DNA of 64,000 bases, from the NCBI RefSeq assembly GCF_000422825.1, contig NZ_AUGU01000013.1, forward strand, positions 186,001-250,000. The letters are read 5' to 3'. A program made the translations under genes and the position numbers. The notes below the pieces were generated by a model. The model did no database searches and was not told where the DNA came from. It saw nothing but the letters and a program-made list of their open reading frames with translations. This document shows positions 16,712 through 25,526 of the stretch, piece after piece; within the stretch, counting starts at the first letter, position 1; every line of letters starts with the position of its first letter. Source of the DNA: Nocardioides insulae DSM 17944 (lineage in GTDB: Bacteria > Actinomycetota > Actinomycetes > Propionibacteriales > Nocardioidaceae).

Positions 16712-17002
16712 TCACGCGCAGTCGAAGCAGATCATCTTCTTCTCGTCGGCGAGCTGGCTGCGGTGGTGCACGAGGAAGCAGCTCATGCAGGTGAACTCGT
16801 CCTCCTGCTTGGGCTTGACCTCGACCGCGAGCTCCTCGTGGGAGAGGTCGGCTCCGGGCAGCTCGAACGACTCGGCGGCCTCCGCCTCGTCCTCGTCTAC
16901 CTTGCCGGAGTTCTTGTCGTGCCGGCGGGCCTTGAGCTCCTCGATGCTCTCCTCGGACTGCTCTTCTTCGTTCTTGCGCGGTGCGTCGTAGTCCGTCGCC
17001 AT
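16712..17002 (-). CDS. DUF4193 zinc-ribbon-like protein
   Basis: A 96-residue acidic protein of the actinobacterial DUF4193 family. The first two thirds are highly charged and probably helical (RKNEEEQSEESIEELKARR). The C-terminus carries two CxxC pairs, CMSC and CFDC, around LVHHRSQLA, which probably form a zinc site. Start: ATG 17002 has GAGGGG six bases upstream; ATG 17008 is in frame but too near that element. Position matches Rv2699c. The mycobacterial neighbour cei (Rv2700) is not found between it and suhB. Function unknown. Confidence 0.85.
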   Translation of the reverse strand: MATDYDAPRKNEEEQSEESIEELKARRHDKNSGKVDEDEAEAAESFELPGADLSHEELAVEVKPKQEDEFTCMSCFLVHHRSQLADEKKMICFDCA

Positions 17003-17124
17003 GCTCATCCCCTCTCGTCCAGGCCGGGTCTCGGCCGTCATCGGGGCCCGACCCCCGACCGTGCGGGCGTGATTGTGCACTATTCCCACCCGGTTTGCAC
17101 ACCGACTAGGTGTGGCGCGACAGG

Positions 17125-17151
17125 AACATCTGATCGAGCGCCGGTATTCCC
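17125..17151 (-). promoter_or_regulatory. weak ECF-sigma-like promoter match upstream of DUF4193
   Basis: On the minus strand GGGAAT is followed after 17 bases by TGTT (consensus CGTT). Spacing equals that of the better matches ahead of sigB and the DUF7455 gene. It lies about 120 bases upstream of the DUF4193 start. One mismatch at the -10 makes this tentative. Confidence 0.25.
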
Positions 17152-17258
17152 GCTCAGCGACCGGGTGCGAGCGTGATCCACACGACGTCGCAGAGGACGC
17201 ATGCCTCGGCGTGTCGCGACGCCTCCGGCCAGGCCGGAAGGACCGATCGGGCGGCCGC

Positions 17259-18098
17259 TCAGGGGCGGCCGGGAGCGGCGTATCCGGCCTCGTGCACGAG
17301 GGCCTCGAACTCGTCGAACCCATGCTCCGGCGCCGCGATGACCAGAGTGCGGCCCGCCGCGCCTCGCCCGACCCGCACGCGGGCACCAGCGCCCTCGGCG
17401 ACCAGCGCTCCCGCGGCGTAGTCCCAAGGGTTGACGCCCTCCTCGACGTAGGCGTCGGCCCGGCCCTCGGCGAGGTGGCACAACTCCAGGGCGCAGGACC
17501 CGTGGCGACGGATGTCGCGCACCCGGGGGATCAGCACCGCCAGGCTCCGAGCCTGCTGCTCTCGCAGCCCCGCGTCGTAGGAGAACCCGGTGAGCACCAG
17601 TCGCTGGGCCATCGGGGAAGGGCCACGCACGGTCAGCCGATGCCCGTCCCGGCGGGCCACGACCCGACCGGGTCCGGGACCGGACCGGTGGGCGGTGTAC
17701 TCCACCCCGCTCGCCGCGTTGATCACCACCCCGGCCACGGTCTGTGCGCCGTCCGATCCGGTCTGCTCGGCGGCGATCGACACGGCGTACTCGGGCAGTC
17801 CGTAGAGGAAGTTGACCGTGCCGTCGATGGGGTCGATCAGCCAGCGCACTCCGGTCGTACCGACCTCCTCCCGGCCCTCCTCGCCGAAGAAGCCGTCGCC
17901 GGGGCGGCGCTCACGCAGCAGTCGCCGGATGAGCAGTTCGCTGTCGCGGTCGGTCCGGGTGACCACGTCGACGTCGCTGGACTTGGTCGCCACCACCTCG
18001 ACCTCGCCGACGGCACGGTCCCGGATCAGAGCCGCGGCCCGACGGGCGACCTCGGTGGCGATGGCGAGCAGTTCCTCGGAGGCGGCGGGCGTCGTCAT
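17259..18098 (-). CDS. inositol monophosphatase family protein (SuhB-like)
   Basis: A 279-residue Mg2+-dependent phosphatase of the IMPase/FBPase superfamily. Metal and active-site motifs: GEEG near residue 70, IDPIDGTVNF (the Asp-Pro-Ile-Asp-Gly-Thr signature) near residue 88, and WDYAAGALVAEGAG near residue 205. It probably dephosphorylates inositol-1-phosphate, a step toward phosphatidylinositol and mycothiol precursors, or a related sugar phosphate. Start: ATG 18098 lies eight bases after a TAGCCT box, suggesting leaderless initiation; GTG 18104 is in frame but too close. Position matches suhB (Rv2701c) at the end of the conserved block. Confidence 0.88.
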   Translation of the reverse strand: MTTPAASEELLAIATEVARRAAALIRDRAVGEVEVVATKSSDVDVVTRTDRDSELLIRRLLRERRPGDGFFGEEGREEVGTTGVRWLIDPIDGTVNFLYGLPEYAVSIAAEQTGSDGAQTVAGVVINAASGVEYTAHRSGPGPGRVVARRDGHRLTVRGPSPMAQRLVLTGFSYDAGLREQQARSLAVLIPRVRDIRRHGSCALELCHLAEGRADAYVEEGVNPWDYAAGALVAEGAGARVRVGRGAAGRTLVIAAPEHGFDEFEALVHEAGYAAPGRP

Positions 18099-18159
18099 CG
18101 TCACCGAGGCTACCGGGCGACGACGGCTCCTATCCGGTCAGCCCGGCAGCCCGGATCGG

Positions 18160-19287
18160 TCAGGCAACCGGGGCGTCGGCGCCGCACAGGGTGGGCCGGA
18201 CGCCACCGCGGGTCGGGAGGCAGCAGTCGGCGGGGCAGACATCCCACAGCGGACCGGTGCGACCGATCGCCGGACGGGTCACCGCCTCACCGCGCTCGGC
18301 GGCGGCCCGCTCGAGGAGCAGTTCACGCACCGCACCGACGAACCGGAGCTCATCGCCCGGGGTGGCCGCGCGCCGGGCCTCCAGACCGAGACGCGAGCAG
18401 GTGGCCAGCGCCTCGGTGTCGAGGTCGTAGATGACCTCCATGTGGTCGGAGACGAATCCGACCGGGATCAGGACGACGGCCTGCACGCCCTGGGCGGCGA
18501 GCTCCTCGAGGCGGTCGTTGACGTCCGGCTCCAGCCACGGGATGTGGGCGGCGCCCGAGCGCGAGCAGAAGACGAGCTCGTGGGCCCGGTCGGCACCGGT
18601 GCGCTCGGCGACCCGGTCCGCCACCACCGAGGCGACGTCGAGGTGCTGGGCGAGGTAGGCGCCGCCGCCTTCGGAGGCCGGCCCCGAGGCGTCGTTCATC
18701 GCGGTCGGGACGGAGTGGGTCACGAAGAGCAGCCGAGCGTCCCGTCGGACGGCGTCCGGTAGGTCCGCGAGGGCGGTCACGGTGGCCTCGACCACCGGCT
18801 CGACGAAGCCGGGGTGGTTGAAGTAGTTGCGCAGCTTGTCGATCCGCGGCGCGTCCTGCACTCCACCCAGCTCGGCGACGGCGTCGTGGAGGTTCTCCCG
18901 GTACTGCCGGCAGGAGGAGTACGACGCGTACGCGCTGGTGGTGAAACAGGCGACCCGCTCGACACCGTCGGCTTTCATCTGCCGGAGCGTGTCGGACAGA
19001 TACGGATCCCAGTTCCGATTGCCCCAGTACACCGGCAGATCGATGCCGTGGGCCGCCAGGTCTGCCCGCAGTGCCTTGAGGAACGCCCGGTTCTGGTCGT
19101 TGATGGGCGAGCGGCCGCCGAACAGGAAGTAGTGCTGGCCCACCTCCTCGAGGCGCTCGCGGGGGATCCCACGCCCGCGCGTGACGTTCTCCAGGAACGG
19201 GACGACGTCCTCGGGCTTCTCCGGTCCACCGAAGGACAGCAGGAGCAGGGCGTCGTAGGGCTGGACGTCGGTGGCCATGCTGCGCAT
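18160..19287 (-). CDS. hemH: ferrochelatase (coproporphyrin III type) with C-terminal Fe-S cysteines
   Basis: A 375-residue ferrochelatase that inserts Fe2+ into a porphyrin in haem synthesis; actinobacterial members use coproporphyrin III and are also called CpfC. Visible features: [18 protein letters not shown] at the N-terminus, [15 protein letters not shown] (active-site region, with Cys126), and [12 protein letters not shown]. The C-terminus has Cys351, Cys355, Cys356 and Cys368, which with Cys126 could provide the [2Fe-2S] ligands known in actinobacterial homologues. Start: ATG 19287 has GAGGAA five bases upstream; ATG 19278 is a poorer choice. It is divergent from an MFS gene and converges with no haem gene, so it stands alone here. 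Confidence 0.92.
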   Translation of the reverse strand: MRSMATDVQPYDALLLLSFGGPEKPEDVVPFLENVTRGRGIPRERLEEVGQHYFLFGGRSPINDQNRAFLKALRADLAAHGIDLPVYWGNRNWDPYLSDTLRQMKADGVERVACFTTSAYASYSSCRQYRENLHDAVAELGGVQDAPRIDKLRNYFNHPGFVEPVVEATVTALADLPDAVRRDARLLFVTHSVPTAMNDASGPASEGGGAYLAQHLDVASVVADRVAERTGADRAHELVFCSRSGAAHIPWLEPDVNDRLEELAAQGVQAVVLIPVGFVSDHMEVIYDLDTEALATCSRLGLEARRAATPGDELRFVGAVRELLLERAAAERGEAVTRPAIGRTGPLWDVCPADCCLPTRGGVRPTLCGADAPVA

Positions 19288-19343
19288 GGTATTTCCTCAC
19301 CGATCCCACCCCTGCATCGCCCGTCCCCGGGCCACCCCTTAGC

Positions 19344-20579
19344 GTGAGCGGCGACATGCCGATGCTCGAGTCCTACCGCCGCCTGCTGCAGCACCCGGGC
19401 ACGCTGCGGTTCAGCCTGCTCGGCCTGGTCGCGCGACTGCCGATCTCGATGGTCGGCCTGGGGATCGTGCTCCTGGTCGAGGCGGCCTCGTCCTCCTACG
19501 CCGTCGCGGGACTGGTCTCGGCGTCCTTCATGGTCGCCAACGCGGTCGCGGGTATCGGTCAGGGCCGGCTCCTGGACCGGTTCGGCCAGGGCCGCGTGCT
19601 CAGCATCTGCGCCATGGTCTTCGGCGTCGGGATGGTGCTGTTGATCGTCTCGGTCCTGTTCGGCTGGAGCCTCCCGGTCGTCTGCCTCTCCGCGGCGATC
19701 GGAGGCGCGGCCCTGCCGCTGGTGGGATCGGCCGCCCGCGCCCGCTGGGCGTACGTGCTGGGCCGCTCACGCCAACTCCAGACCGCCTTTGCCCTGGAGG
19801 GCGTCGTCGACGAGGCCGTCTTCATCACCGGCCCGATGCTGGTCACCTTCACGGTCGCCACCATCCACCCGGTCGCCGGTCTGGGCAGCGCGGCGATCGC
19901 CTGCGTCGTGGGCACCCTGGCCTTCTCGGCCCAGCGCGACACCGAGCCTCCGCCACACCCCCGCCCGGTGCACCCCGAGGGGGCGCGTGCCAGCCGACCC
20001 CCGATGCCCTGGCGCACGGTCGCACCGCTCGCGGTCGTCGCCGTCGCCCTGGGCGTGCTGTTCGGGGCCAGCGAAGTCGTCACGATCGCCTTCGCGGACG
20101 AGCAGGACCAGCCGACGATGGCCGGTGTGCTCCTCGCCGTGATGGCCGTGGGCAGCCTGATCGCGGGGCTCGCCGCCGGGGCCGTCCAGTGGCGGCGGGG
20201 GCCCGTGATCCGGGTCAGGTGGGGCGCGCTGGCGATGGGACTGGCCTGGCTACCCGCCCTGTTCGCCTCCTCGGTCGCGGTGCTGGCGCTGATCATGTTC
20301 CTCGGCGGCCTGGCCATCGCCCCCACCCTGGCCGCCACCTTCTCGGTGGTGGAGCAGGCGGTCCCGCCCGCGAGGATCACCGAGGGCATGGGGATCATGC
20401 ACACCGGGATCACCGCCGGCGTCGCCCCGGGCGCCAGCCTCAGCGGACTGGTCGTCGATCACCACACGGCGGCGAGCGCGTACGCCGTGTGCCTGGTCGC
20501 TGGCCTGGTGGCGGCGGCCGCCGCCGTGCTCCTGCCGGGTCGCCCCGCCGAGCCGTCGGTCCCACCGGAAACAGGTTGA
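19344..20579 (+). CDS. MFS transporter
   Basis: A 411-residue membrane protein with about 12 hydrophobic segments in two halves joined by a hydrophilic loop (residues about 195-225, Pro/Arg-rich). The sequence resembles drug-efflux or sugar-efflux MFS proteins (GQGRLLDRFGQGRVL in the loop after helix 2). No substrate-specific motif is recognised. Start: GTG 19344; ATG 19356 is an equally possible start four codons in, and neither has a convincing ribosome site. It is divergent from hemH with 56 bases between them, so a haem-related role is possible but not shown. Confidence 0.8.
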   Translation: MSGDMPMLESYRRLLQHPGTLRFSLLGLVARLPISMVGLGIVLLVEAASSSYAVAGLVSASFMVANAVAGIGQGRLLDRFGQGRVLSICAMVFGVGMVLLIVSVLFGWSLPVVCLSAAIGGAALPLVGSAARARWAYVLGRSRQLQTAFALEGVVDEAVFITGPMLVTFTVATIHPVAGLGSAAIACVVGTLAFSAQRDTEPPPHPRPVHPEGARASRPPMPWRTVAPLAVVAVALGVLFGASEVVTIAFADEQDQPTMAGVLLAVMAVGSLIAGLAAGAVQWRRGPVIRVRWGALAMGLAWLPALFASSVAVLALIMFLGGLAIAPTLAATFSVVEQAVPPARITEGMGIMHTGITAGVAPGASLSGLVVDHHTAASAYAVCLVAGLVAAAAAVLLPGRPAEPSVPPETG

Positions 20580-20736
20580 CCGCACCCGCCATGATGGCCC
20601 ATGTCACCCGGGCTCCGGCAGGTAGCGGACGTTCTTCGTGATACTGGTCTCGGAGTGGCGCACACGCCGGAGTGGCGTCCGGGATCGCCCCAGGAGCTGA
20701 CGTAGGCTCGGACGCACGAAACGATGAGAGACGAGG

Positions 20737-21792
20737 ATGTCGGCCGAAGAGATTCCCGAGCTGCTTGGTCAGACCCCCACCGGGTCGACCGGCACGGTTC
20801 CGACCCCGGACACCCGTCCTCGGAGCCTCACCTTCTCGTCGGTGAGCCGCGACGGCAGCCGACTCCACCTCGTCGATGGCGAGGGCCACGAGTTCGTGCT
20901 CACCCTCGATGACCGTTTCCGGGGCGCCCTCGAACCACTCGTGGGTGCGCGCCGATTGGAGAACAAGATGGAAGCCTCCCTGCGACCCCGCGACATCCAG
21001 GCCCGGATCCGCTCCGGCGAGAGTCCCGAGTCCGTCGCCGAGGCGGCCAACACCACCGTCGACCGGATCATGGCCTTCGCCGCTCCGGTGCTGGCCGAGC
21101 GCCAGCACATCGCCCAGCGCGCCCAGGGCGCCTCCGTACGCCGCCGGGTCGGTGAGACCGGCGGCGCCCGCACCCTCGGCAACGCGGTGGCCGGACACCT
21201 GGCCGGTCTCGACATCGACCCGGAGACCATCGAGTGGGACGCGTGGCGCCGACACGACGGTCGCTGGACCCTCGTCGCCCTGGTCGACACCCCGCAGCGC
21301 TCCGGCACGGCCGAGCTCACCTTCGACGCCCGAGGCAACTTCGTCTCGCTCGACAACGACGACGCCCGCTGGCTGGTCGGTGAACGACCCCCCGCGCCGG
21401 CTCCCGCCTCCGACGACCTTCAGGAGGTCCGGGCGCGACGACTCTCCGCGGTCTCCCCCACCCCGTCCGACCTGACCGGTGACCGGACCGACGACGACGT
21501 CGAGGACGACTTCCACGCTCCGCGCCGGCGTCCCGGCGGGATGCCGCGCACCACCCCGCAGCCGATCGAGGCATTCCTCGAACCGGACGACACCCCCACC
21601 GCCGAGCAGCCCGCGATCCGGGAGCGGGCCGACGTGTCGGCGGAGGAGCCTGCCGAGGACGAGGCGGGGCAGGATGCGGCCCCGCAGGCGCCCGAGCCGA
21701 CCCCTGCCCGTCGTACGGTCAAGAAGAGCCGCGGCCGGGCCTCCGTCCCCTCCTGGGACGAGATCATGTTCGGTGGCGGCAGCTCGGATTAG
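20737..21792 (+). CDS. sepH: septation protein SepH (DUF3071)
   Basis: A 351-residue actinobacterial cell-division protein that binds and stimulates FtsZ assembly in studied homologues. The N-terminal DUF3071 domain includes LHLVDGEGHEFVLTLDDRFR and RLENKMEASLRPRDIQARI; an embedded helix-turn-helix follows (SGESPESVAEAANTTVDRIM). The middle has WDAWRRHDGRWTLVALVD. The last 120 residues are acidic and Pro/Ala-rich, ending with a basic RTVKKSRGRASVPSWDEIMF motif that is conserved at the end of SepH proteins. GACGAGG precedes ATG 20737. It converges with the thymidine kinase gene. Confidence 0.9.
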   Translation: MSAEEIPELLGQTPTGSTGTVPTPDTRPRSLTFSSVSRDGSRLHLVDGEGHEFVLTLDDRFRGALEPLVGARRLENKMEASLRPRDIQARIRSGESPESVAEAANTTVDRIMAFAAPVLAERQHIAQRAQGASVRRRVGETGGARTLGNAVAGHLAGLDIDPETIEWDAWRRHDGRWTLVALVDTPQRSGTAELTFDARGNFVSLDNDDARWLVGERPPAPAPASDDLQEVRARRLSAVSPTPSDLTGDRTDDDVEDDFHAPRRRPGGMPRTTPQPIEAFLEPDDTPTAEQPAIRERADVSAEEPAEDEAGQDAAPQAPEPTPARRTVKKSRGRASVPSWDEIMFGGGSSD

Positions 21793-21871
21793 ACGCGCGA
21801 GCACGTCGGCCGTCGTCGCCCGCTCGGTTGGGCGCCGGCCCGAGTTGCTCGCCGAGCGGCGCGGGCCCCGC

Positions 21872-22525
21872 TCAGCCGAACGGGAGCGGTTCGGGAGCCA
21901 GTGAGACCGCCTTCGCACGGGCTGCGGTCAACTTCCGCCGGTGGTGCTGGCGGCAGAGCACCTCGTAGGCCACCTCGGCAGGTGGCCCCTGCAGATCCTC
22001 GACGTCACCGACCACGACGACCTCGCCCTCCACGACCATGATGCCGTCCTCGGTGCGGGCGTTGTGGGTCGCTCTCTTGCCGCACCAGCACAGCGCCTCC
22101 ACCTGGAGCACCTCGGTACGGTCGGCGAGCTCCACCAGCCGGGCCGCGCCCGGGAAGAGCCGCGTACGGAAGTCGGTGAGGATACCGAAGCAGAAGACGT
22201 CGATCTGGAGTTCGTCGACGATCTTGGCGAGCGTCTCGATCTGCCCCGGCGTGTAGAACTGCGCCTCATCACAGATGAGGTAGTCGATCCGGGCTCCGTG
22301 GGTCAATGCGTCCACGGTGTACTGCCAGAAGTCCAGGTCGGGTGTGACCTCGAGGGCATCGTGGCGCAGACCGAGACGGGAGGTGATCTGCTGCTCGCCG
22401 CCGCGGTCGTGCGTGGTGAAGATCCGGCCGCTCCGGCCCCGGGCCGAGTGGTTGTGATTGGTCTGCAGCGCGAGGGTCGACTTGCCCGCGTCCATCGTCC
22501 CGGTCCAGAAGGTCAGCTCGGCCAC
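21872..22525 (-). CDS. tdk: thymidine kinase (type II)
   Basis: A 217-residue type II thymidine kinase that phosphorylates thymidine to dTMP with ATP. P-loop GTMDAGKST is at residues 9-17. IDYLICDEAQFYTPGQIE carries the Walker B Asp and the catalytic Glu. The lasso region EALCWCGKRATHNAR and the later CRQHH supply zinc-type Cys/His ligands. The start is GTG 22525; GAGAGGATC upstream could act as a ribosome site, or as a -10-like GAGGAT six bases before the start. Salvage supply of dTMP complements dut elsewhere in the window. Confidence 0.92.
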   Translation of the reverse strand: MAELTFWTGTMDAGKSTLALQTNHNHSARGRSGRIFTTHDRGGEQQITSRLGLRHDALEVTPDLDFWQYTVDALTHGARIDYLICDEAQFYTPGQIETLAKIVDELQIDVFCFGILTDFRTRLFPGAARLVELADRTEVLQVEALCWCGKRATHNARTEDGIMVVEGEVVVVGDVEDLQGPPAEVAYEVLCRQHHRRKLTAARAKAVSLAPEPLPFG

Positions 22526-22656
22526 GGCCCGATCCTCTCATCCGGGTCGACCGGCGAGATCAGCGCCTCGGTTGTTCCTCGCGCTCAGGCACGGTGCCGG
22601 TTCGGCCCGTGTCGAACCGCCCGGACGGCCGGATAGACGGGCGCGCTCACAGGCGA

Positions 22657-23436
22657 TCAGCAGCGCGTGTAGAAGCGTCTCACCTCTGCCTTCCCGCCAC
22701 CCTTGAGGCGGAGCGTCGCGCTCATCCGGTTGGTGCTGCCGGGCAGGTTCCGCACCACGCTCGTCCTGAAGGGGCGGATCTTGCGGTCGCCGACTCGGGC
22801 CACGATTCGACGGTTCGCCCTGATCACGGCGGACCGCACCCTGTTGGCGCGAGCTCGCCACGTCACCTTCGCCTTCAGGTCGCCGCAGGAGAAGGAGCCG
22901 GGCAGCGCGAGGAACTTCTTGCCGGGTCCCTTCTGGGGGTCGGTGGCCTTGCCGCCGGGGATCTCGATCGCGAGCTGGTAGGACGCCCCGTTCTGGGCGC
23001 CAGAGTCGTCGAAGACGACGATCCGGTAGGTCTTCTCGTCACGGGCCGTGATCGTGACCGTCTTCTCGTTGGCCGGGGTGTCGACGGAGTTGTCGGCTGC
23101 GAGGCAGTTCTTGGTGCCCTGGGCGGGGTTGAACGGACCGTCGTAGATGTAGAACGACGCGATCGAGTTGGGTGTGCTGGTGAGGCGGAACTCGGTGGTG
23201 CCCCCGACCGGCGCGGTCCACGGGATCACCTCGAAGCGGACGTCGAAGGTGCCCTGGTTTCCGCAGGTGTCGGTCGTACCGTTGATGGTGACGACGTCCA
23301 TCTTGGAATCGTTGGCGTTCAGCGTCCCGTTGCGGTTCTGGGTCGCGGCAGTGGCGGGCGCGTAGGTGAGGACCGTCAATGCGAGCACGATCGTCACTGC
23401 ACCGGCCCACATGCCCTGGAAAGTGGGTCTGGTCAT
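22657..23436 (-). CDS. secreted protein of unknown function
   Basis: A 259-residue protein with a Sec signal peptide: a short basic start, a hydrophobic core (WAGAVTIVLALTVLTYA) and an ATAA-type cleavage site near residue 31. The mature part has a beta-rich region with FDVRFEVIPWT and SYQLAIEIPGG. A small C-terminal domain with FSCGDLKAKVTWRARANRVR, RRIVARVGDRKIR and a final Cys resembles repeated beta-structure found in other actinobacterial exported proteins. Four cysteines could form two disulphides. Start: ATG 23436 gives the signal peptide; upstream in-frame codons to 23487 give none. No function can be assigned. Confidence 0.65.
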   Translation of the reverse strand: MTRPTFQGMWAGAVTIVLALTVLTYAPATAATQNRNGTLNANDSKMDVVTINGTTDTCGNQGTFDVRFEVIPWTAPVGGTTEFRLTSTPNSIASFYIYDGPFNPAQGTKNCLAADNSVDTPANEKTVTITARDEKTYRIVVFDDSGAQNGASYQLAIEIPGGKATDPQKGPGKKFLALPGSFSCGDLKAKVTWRARANRVRSAVIRANRRIVARVGDRKIRPFRTSVVRNLPGSTNRMSATLRLKGGGKAEVRRFYTRC

Positions 23437-23567
23437 ACTCCCGATGCTCGCCCCGTCAGGTCCTAGCCCACGGGCCGTCCCTTGCACATACCCGATCCCT
23501 GGTAATTTCGGCCGTGTCTACCACGGATCGTTCGACGACCGCCCGTCACCGGTGGCCGCGGACGTGC

Positions 23568-24728
23568 TCAGTCCACGAGTACGGGGATGAGCATCTCGTC
23601 GGGCGTCAGCGAGCCGTGCAGACCCACCAGCCTGGTCTCGTACGGGAAGTCCGCAGTGGAGACGATGGCGTGCTCGCCGTGCGCGGCCACCACGACGTCA
23701 CCGAGCCGGGGCCGGACGGCGGGTTCGACGGTGCCGAACCAGCCTCGACCCACCGCCTCCTCGCGGGTGAGCACCGTGGCCCGATCCCCCAGCTGTGCCC
23801 GCCAGGTCGCCACGACGTCCTCGACGGCACCCCGCTGACAGTACAGATGCCGGAACCGGGCCTCACCGCCCAGAAGCGCGACCCCGTCGCGCAGCTCGGG
23901 ATGGTCCTCGACGTCGACGCGCGCCTCGACGGGGCTGTCCACCATGCCGTGGTCGGCGATGATCACCAGACGCACCTGTGGCGGCAGGGCCTCGCGCAAC
24001 TGCTCCGCCTCGGCGTCGATCATGGAGAGCTGCTGCAGCCAGGGCGAGGACGCGACGCCGTAGCGGTGACCGGTCCAGTCCAGGTCACCGTCGTAGAGGT
24101 AGGTGAGCGAGCCGCGCTCGGCCGTGGACGCGACCGCGGCCGCGATCCGCTCGCCGACCTTGTCCGCTCCGACGTATTCGGCCCCGCGGTGCGCGGCCAC
24201 GGTCAGGCCGCTCGTCTGGAACTCGCGCTTGTTGATCACCGTCACCGGAGCACCCAGCCCGCGCAGCTGCTGGAACGCGGTGGGGTGCGGCTGCCATTGG
24301 GTCGGCTCGACGTCCTTGCGCCACTGCAAGGCGTTGAGCAGGTGGTCGGTGCCGGGCACCCGGGTGGTGAAGCCGACCAGCCCGTGCATGCCCGGCGTGA
24401 GCCCGGTGCCGAGCGAGGTCAGGCTGGTCGCGGTGGTCGAGGGCACCCCGGCGGTGCCGGTGTGGTCGACCAGCCCGGAGAGGTACGGCGCAGCGTGGGC
24501 GTACCTCCGCAGCAACCGCTGACCCAGGCCGTCGATCAGGAAGACGACGTAGGCCGGCGCCTCCGGGAGGACCAGTCCGCCGGGGAGAGCGGGGGTCAGT
24601 CCGAGCGCGTGCGAGACCGCCGGCACGATGTCGCCCACGGAACGCTCGGCGTAGGCCGGCAGCACGAACCCTGCGGGCCCGTCGGCAGGGTCCACCGGTC
24701 CGGCGCCACCCGCCGCCGGTGTGCTCAC
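23568..24728 (-). CDS. alkaline-phosphatase-superfamily (nucleotide pyrophosphatase/phosphodiesterase) protein
   Basis: A 386-residue metal-dependent hydrolase of the nucleotide pyrophosphatase/phosphodiesterase branch. Motifs: VVFLIDGLGQRLL (first Asp metal ligand), GVPSTTATSLTSLGTGL with the nucleophile Thr in STTATS, YLYDGDLDWTGHRYG (Asp and His ligands), IIADHGMVDS (Asp-His ligands) and AAHGEH (distal His). It hydrolyses phosphodiester or phosphonate bonds; the substrate is unknown. Start: GTG 24728 overlaps the TGA of the DUF5998 gene by four bases (GTGA). The larger open frame to 24923 runs through that gene and is rejected. The two are translationally coupled. Confidence 0.85.
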   Translation of the reverse strand: MSTPAAGGAGPVDPADGPAGFVLPAYAERSVGDIVPAVSHALGLTPALPGGLVLPEAPAYVVFLIDGLGQRLLRRYAHAAPYLSGLVDHTGTAGVPSTTATSLTSLGTGLTPGMHGLVGFTTRVPGTDHLLNALQWRKDVEPTQWQPHPTAFQQLRGLGAPVTVINKREFQTSGLTVAAHRGAEYVGADKVGERIAAAVASTAERGSLTYLYDGDLDWTGHRYGVASSPWLQQLSMIDAEAEQLREALPPQVRLVIIADHGMVDSPVEARVDVEDHPELRDGVALLGGEARFRHLYCQRGAVEDVVATWRAQLGDRATVLTREEAVGRGWFGTVEPAVRPRLGDVVVAAHGEHAIVSTADFPYETRLVGLHGSLTPDEMLIPVLVD

Positions 24729-25312
24729 GCGGCGTGCGTGCGCGCCGAGAGGGCCGACGCGAACGAGAGCAGTCGGGTCACCGCGTCGGCGCCGTCGGCT
24801 GCCGCAGCGACCCGCAGGGAGAAGTCGTCGGAGGACAGCACCCCGGTGTAGCCGTGGTCGGCCTCGCACTGGGGGTCGGAGCAACCCGCCGGCTCGAGGT
24901 CCATCCGCGACACGCCGCCCCACCCGATGGTCATGACCGCCTCGGCCGGCGCGACCGGCCCGGAGCTCGGGTTGGCGACCATGCGGGTCACGACCACCGA
25001 GGTCACCGAGCTGAGCCGCACCGCCTCGGTCGAGGTCGAGGTGTACGGGTCGGGCAGCAGGTCGTCGCCGGGGTTTTCGTCGGTGTGCGTGAGGATCAGC
25101 CGGGTGGGGGTGAGGACCAGCACCGACTGGTGCCGCCGCACCTCCTCCTGCTCGAAGGTGGGCTCGTGGTGCACGAAGAAGGAGACGACCGGCTCGCCCG
25201 CGACCGAGGAGAAGACACCGTCGGCCACGACCTCGGGGTAGTAGCCGGTGCGGTCGACCGCCTCACGCAACTCCAGCGTGCGGTCGAGGTCGTCGGTGCG
25301 GGTCTGACTCAT
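24725..25312 (-). CDS. DUF5998 family protein
   Basis: A 195-residue soluble protein typical of actinobacteria. It starts MSQTRTDDLDRTLELREAV and contains HEPTFEQEEVRRHQSVLVLT and MTIGWGGVSRMDLEPAGC, a pattern I associate with DUF5998. It has two Cys in a CSDPQC arrangement. ATG 25312 gives this start; upstream codons to 25408 are low-complexity. It is coupled to the phosphodiesterase gene by a four-base overlap. Function unknown. Confidence 0.75.
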   Translation of the reverse strand: MSQTRTDDLDRTLELREAVDRTGYYPEVVADGVFSSVAGEPVVSFFVHHEPTFEQEEVRRHQSVLVLTPTRLILTHTDENPGDDLLPDPYTSTSTEAVRLSSVTSVVVTRMVANPSSGPVAPAEAVMTIGWGGVSRMDLEPAGCSDPQCEADHGYTGVLSSDDFSLRVAAAADGADAVTRLLSFASALSARTHAA

Positions 25313-25420
25313 AGCGTCAAGTCTGACACGACCACCCGACGGCTCCGGCCGGGAGGCCCGGCGGTGCCAGCGTCGTCGCCCTCGGTCGGGTCGGGTCACG
25401 GTCTCCACTCCGCCCTGAGT

Positions 25421-25504
25421 CCAGTCCCGGGCCCAGTCCCGAGCCCAGTCCCGGGCCCAGTCCCGGGCCCAGTCCCGAGCCCCGCCTCGAGCCCTGTCCT
25501 GAGC
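25421..25504. repeat. 12-bp tandem repeat array
   Basis: Seven head-to-tail 12-base units between two minus-strand genes. The first five are CCAGTCCCGGGC or CCAGTCCCGAGC; the last two are degenerate. Each unit contains a short palindrome around CCCGGG. It is non-coding on the gene strand and lies just upstream of the DUF5998 gene, downstream of the GNAT/synthetase stop. Confidence 0.85.
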
Positions 25505-25526
25505 CGCGGCGGCAGCACGGCCCGGC

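Noticed and set aside
17081..17086. Second GGGAAT on the minus strand upstream of DUF4193 as an ECF promoter
   Set aside because: No CGTT or close variant occurs 16-18 bases downstream.
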